64,000 bases of DNA from Nannochloropsis salina CCMP1776 (lineage: Eukaryota > Sar > Eustigmatophyceae > Eustigmatales > Monodopsidaceae): assembly GCA_004565275.1 (NCBI GenBank), contig SDOX01000009.1, forward strand, positions 520,007 to 584,006, read 5' to 3'. Under the pieces are notes generated by a model that was given only the letters and a program-made list of their open reading frames with translations, did not search any database and had not been told where the DNA came from. This document shows positions 62,601-64,000 of this stretch, one piece after another (positions within the stretch are counted from its first letter, which is position 1; every line of letters begins with the position of its first letter). The translations under genes were made by a program, and so were the position numbers.

Positions 62601-64000
62601 TGCAAGGTGGAGCAGGAAGGGGGAAGGGAGGGAGCAAACATGCCGTGCGAGGCGGCAGTGGGAGAGGACTCGGGGGCGGTCACATTGACCAAGAAAGATG
62701 ACGGAGGGGTTGAAACAGGTGCCAAAGGAACACGGGAAACGGTCGAGAACAACGCAGTCGGTGCCAGGATTCTTGAGGCTTTGAATAAGGGCGTATCAGC
62801 GCTGGTCCGGGCGGATCGGGGGGTCGCACTGGAGGGGGTGCAGGTAGAGACTGCTGTTACGCCACGAGACGTGGGGAAGCCTGAGACAAGGTTCCAGGAC
62901 GAGGAAAGACGGTGTACAGAGAGTGAAGTGGCCTTTCTGCAAAGCGCGGAAGGGCACAGTGGCAAACGTGATGAGGTCAGTGAACAGCCTCGCACGCGGA
63001 AGCGGGGCCGACCTCCCAAGGGCAACCAGGGGGAGGACGGGAGAATCGAAGGCCCGAGGAAGGACATACAAGCGCAAATGCTAGATCAAGATGAGAATCA
63101 GGTCGACGAAAAAAATGTGCAGGGGGCCACAGGAGATTCATCGCAAGGGAATGGCACCATGGTGAGAGCTCGGAAGGCGTCAGCCCCACCGTTAGCCGGG
63201 CTGGCGAAAGAGAAGCGGGGGAGAGGGCGTCCCCGAAAGACTGAGGCCAGTCAAAGTTACAGAAAAGATAACAAGAGACATCTGGCGAAAAAAGGGCGCG
63301 GGCTAGTAGACTTAGCCGCAGAGCAGATTGCGGAGGGCCAAGATGAGCGCCAGGACAAGGTATGCGCAGGGTCAGCCCCCGAAGAAGCGAAGGGACAGAT
63401 GGATGGGGATTGGACTACAAGCCGGTCCGCTCGGCGAATTCGGAAGCCAAAATTTTACGGGGAGTACGATGACACGGCGGACGAGGCTGGTCAGAAAGGG
63501 ACGGACGGAGCCTCTGCCAGGCGGAGGCGGAAAGCCCGTCGAGCAACGAGCAGGGACCGGAAGGTGGCCCGTGGAAAGAAGAGACTTGGGATGGGGAGAA
63601 GAGGGTCGAGCAAAAGCGCAAAAGCCATGGTCCCCGGCTCGAACACAGAAGATGGAGTGGGTTTGGCCTCTGTCGAGGGACGTCGAGGAAGGTACGAGAG
63701 CCACGAGGCTTTTCGTAGGATACGGGCTTCAAAAAAGGGCGCGAAGACTGCACGCACCAGTGGCCGGCAGAGTAGCAGGGGAAGAAGTAGTGCATCGCGG
63801 AGAAAGCCGGTCTCATCCCGACGCCGCCGGAGCATTTCTGTGTCATCCGAAGAGGAAAGTGAGGTGCACAGCGCGATGGAAGGAGAGAGCGAGCCAGAGG
63901 AGGATAACGAGGAGGGCGCGGAGAGTTGGCTCGAGGATGACGATGACAGTGATTTTGGGTCAGACGGGTTGGTAAGCAGCGGGGGGGATGAGGATGGTGC
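59642..64000 (+). CDS. DDT-PHD-AT-hook chromatin protein, 3' end beyond the window
   Basis: Predicted exons 59642-59660, 59737-59781 and 59881 onward. The joined frame (codons at positions divisible by 3 after 59883) has no stop through 64000, at least 1390 residues. Features: a Ser/Pro-rich leader; a DDT-like domain (about 60640-60830) with LARALGCYTCLRTL and LLDEIHVQLLRVLAKG; a WPVYFHLYL segment; a WHIM-like helix (RVRVGILEWLCHRLVDRSDV, about 61065); a PHD finger (61207-61340) CAVCSLGGDLVLCDGC with YHPDC and WFCPECR; an additional CCSCKQQG motif; and three AT-hook-like basic motifs (KRPRGRPRK near 62000, KRGRPPKGN near 63000, KRGRGRPRKT near 63215). The order DDT-WPVY-WHIM-PHD resembles plant PTM and BPTF-type proteins, which recruit remodellers to histone marks. 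Nuclear. A GTAAGC near 63971 could be the next donor. Confidence 0.75.

Noticed and set aside
62072-63067. A 331-codon - strand ORF
   Set aside because: Antisense shadow of the same long exon; Ser/Pro-rich composition with no domain, typical of the complement of GA-rich coding sequence.
1-64000. Search for retroelement, transposase or virus-like genes and CRISPR arrays
   Set aside because: No reverse transcriptase, integrase, transposase or capsid motifs, no long terminal repeats, and no spaced direct repeats were seen.

Overview
This is a nuclear window from a eukaryote with compact, GC-rich genes, short GT-AG introns (about 74-535 nt) and more AT-rich spacers. At least two genes begin with a heterokont-style plastid presequence, a signal peptide followed by a Phe-led transit peptide (clearest at 3226-4176, less certain at 53000-54091). 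That points to an alga with a secondary red plastid, i.e. a photosynthetic stramenopile. A eustigmatophyte such as Nannochloropsis fits the GC content, gene density and intron style, but that is inference. I saw no reverse transcriptase, transposase, capsid gene, rRNA, tRNA or CRISPR array.

Layout. 0-11 kb: an RBBP5/SWD1-like COMPASS WD40 protein (+), an unrecognised plastid protein (-), a NOL8-like RRM protein with a 16-nt first coding exon (+), and an R2R3-type MYB factor (-). 11-25 kb: a 17-exon RAD16-like SNF2/RING helicase carrying an added PARP-type zinc finger (+), aspartyl aminopeptidase (-), a La protein (-), an AT-richer 2 kb spacer, and a small coiled-coil gene (+). 26-36 kb: a large PDZ-PH-ankyrin-FYVE protein ending in a tomosyn-like R-SNARE motif, interrupted by a frame change at a C12 run (+), then an Mpv17/PMP22 membrane protein (-), ArgJ (+) and D-2-hydroxyglutarate dehydrogenase (-). 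36-48 kb: CPSF2/CPSF100 (+), an LMBR1-family membrane protein (+), a CaMKK-like kinase (-) and a small coiled-coil gene (-). 48-64 kb: cullin-4 (-), ribosomal protein L4/uL4 (+), an FSH1-type serine hydrolase (-), a GCIP/CCNDBP1-like protein (-), a multi-span RING-H2 E3 ligase (+), and a DDT-PHD-AT-hook chromatin protein (+) that runs off the right edge.

The genes are mostly single-copy housekeeping functions: chromatin, repair, RNA processing, ubiquitylation, translation and metabolism. They alternate in strand, giving divergent promoters of about 0.3-0.9 kb and short convergent 3' spacers, with no sign of an operon or functional cluster. The least ordinary items are the PDZ-PH-ANK-FYVE-SNARE architecture and the RAD16 protein with extra zinc fingers. 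Exon structures were built by eye from splice consensus, reading frame and remembered family alignments, so they are predictions.
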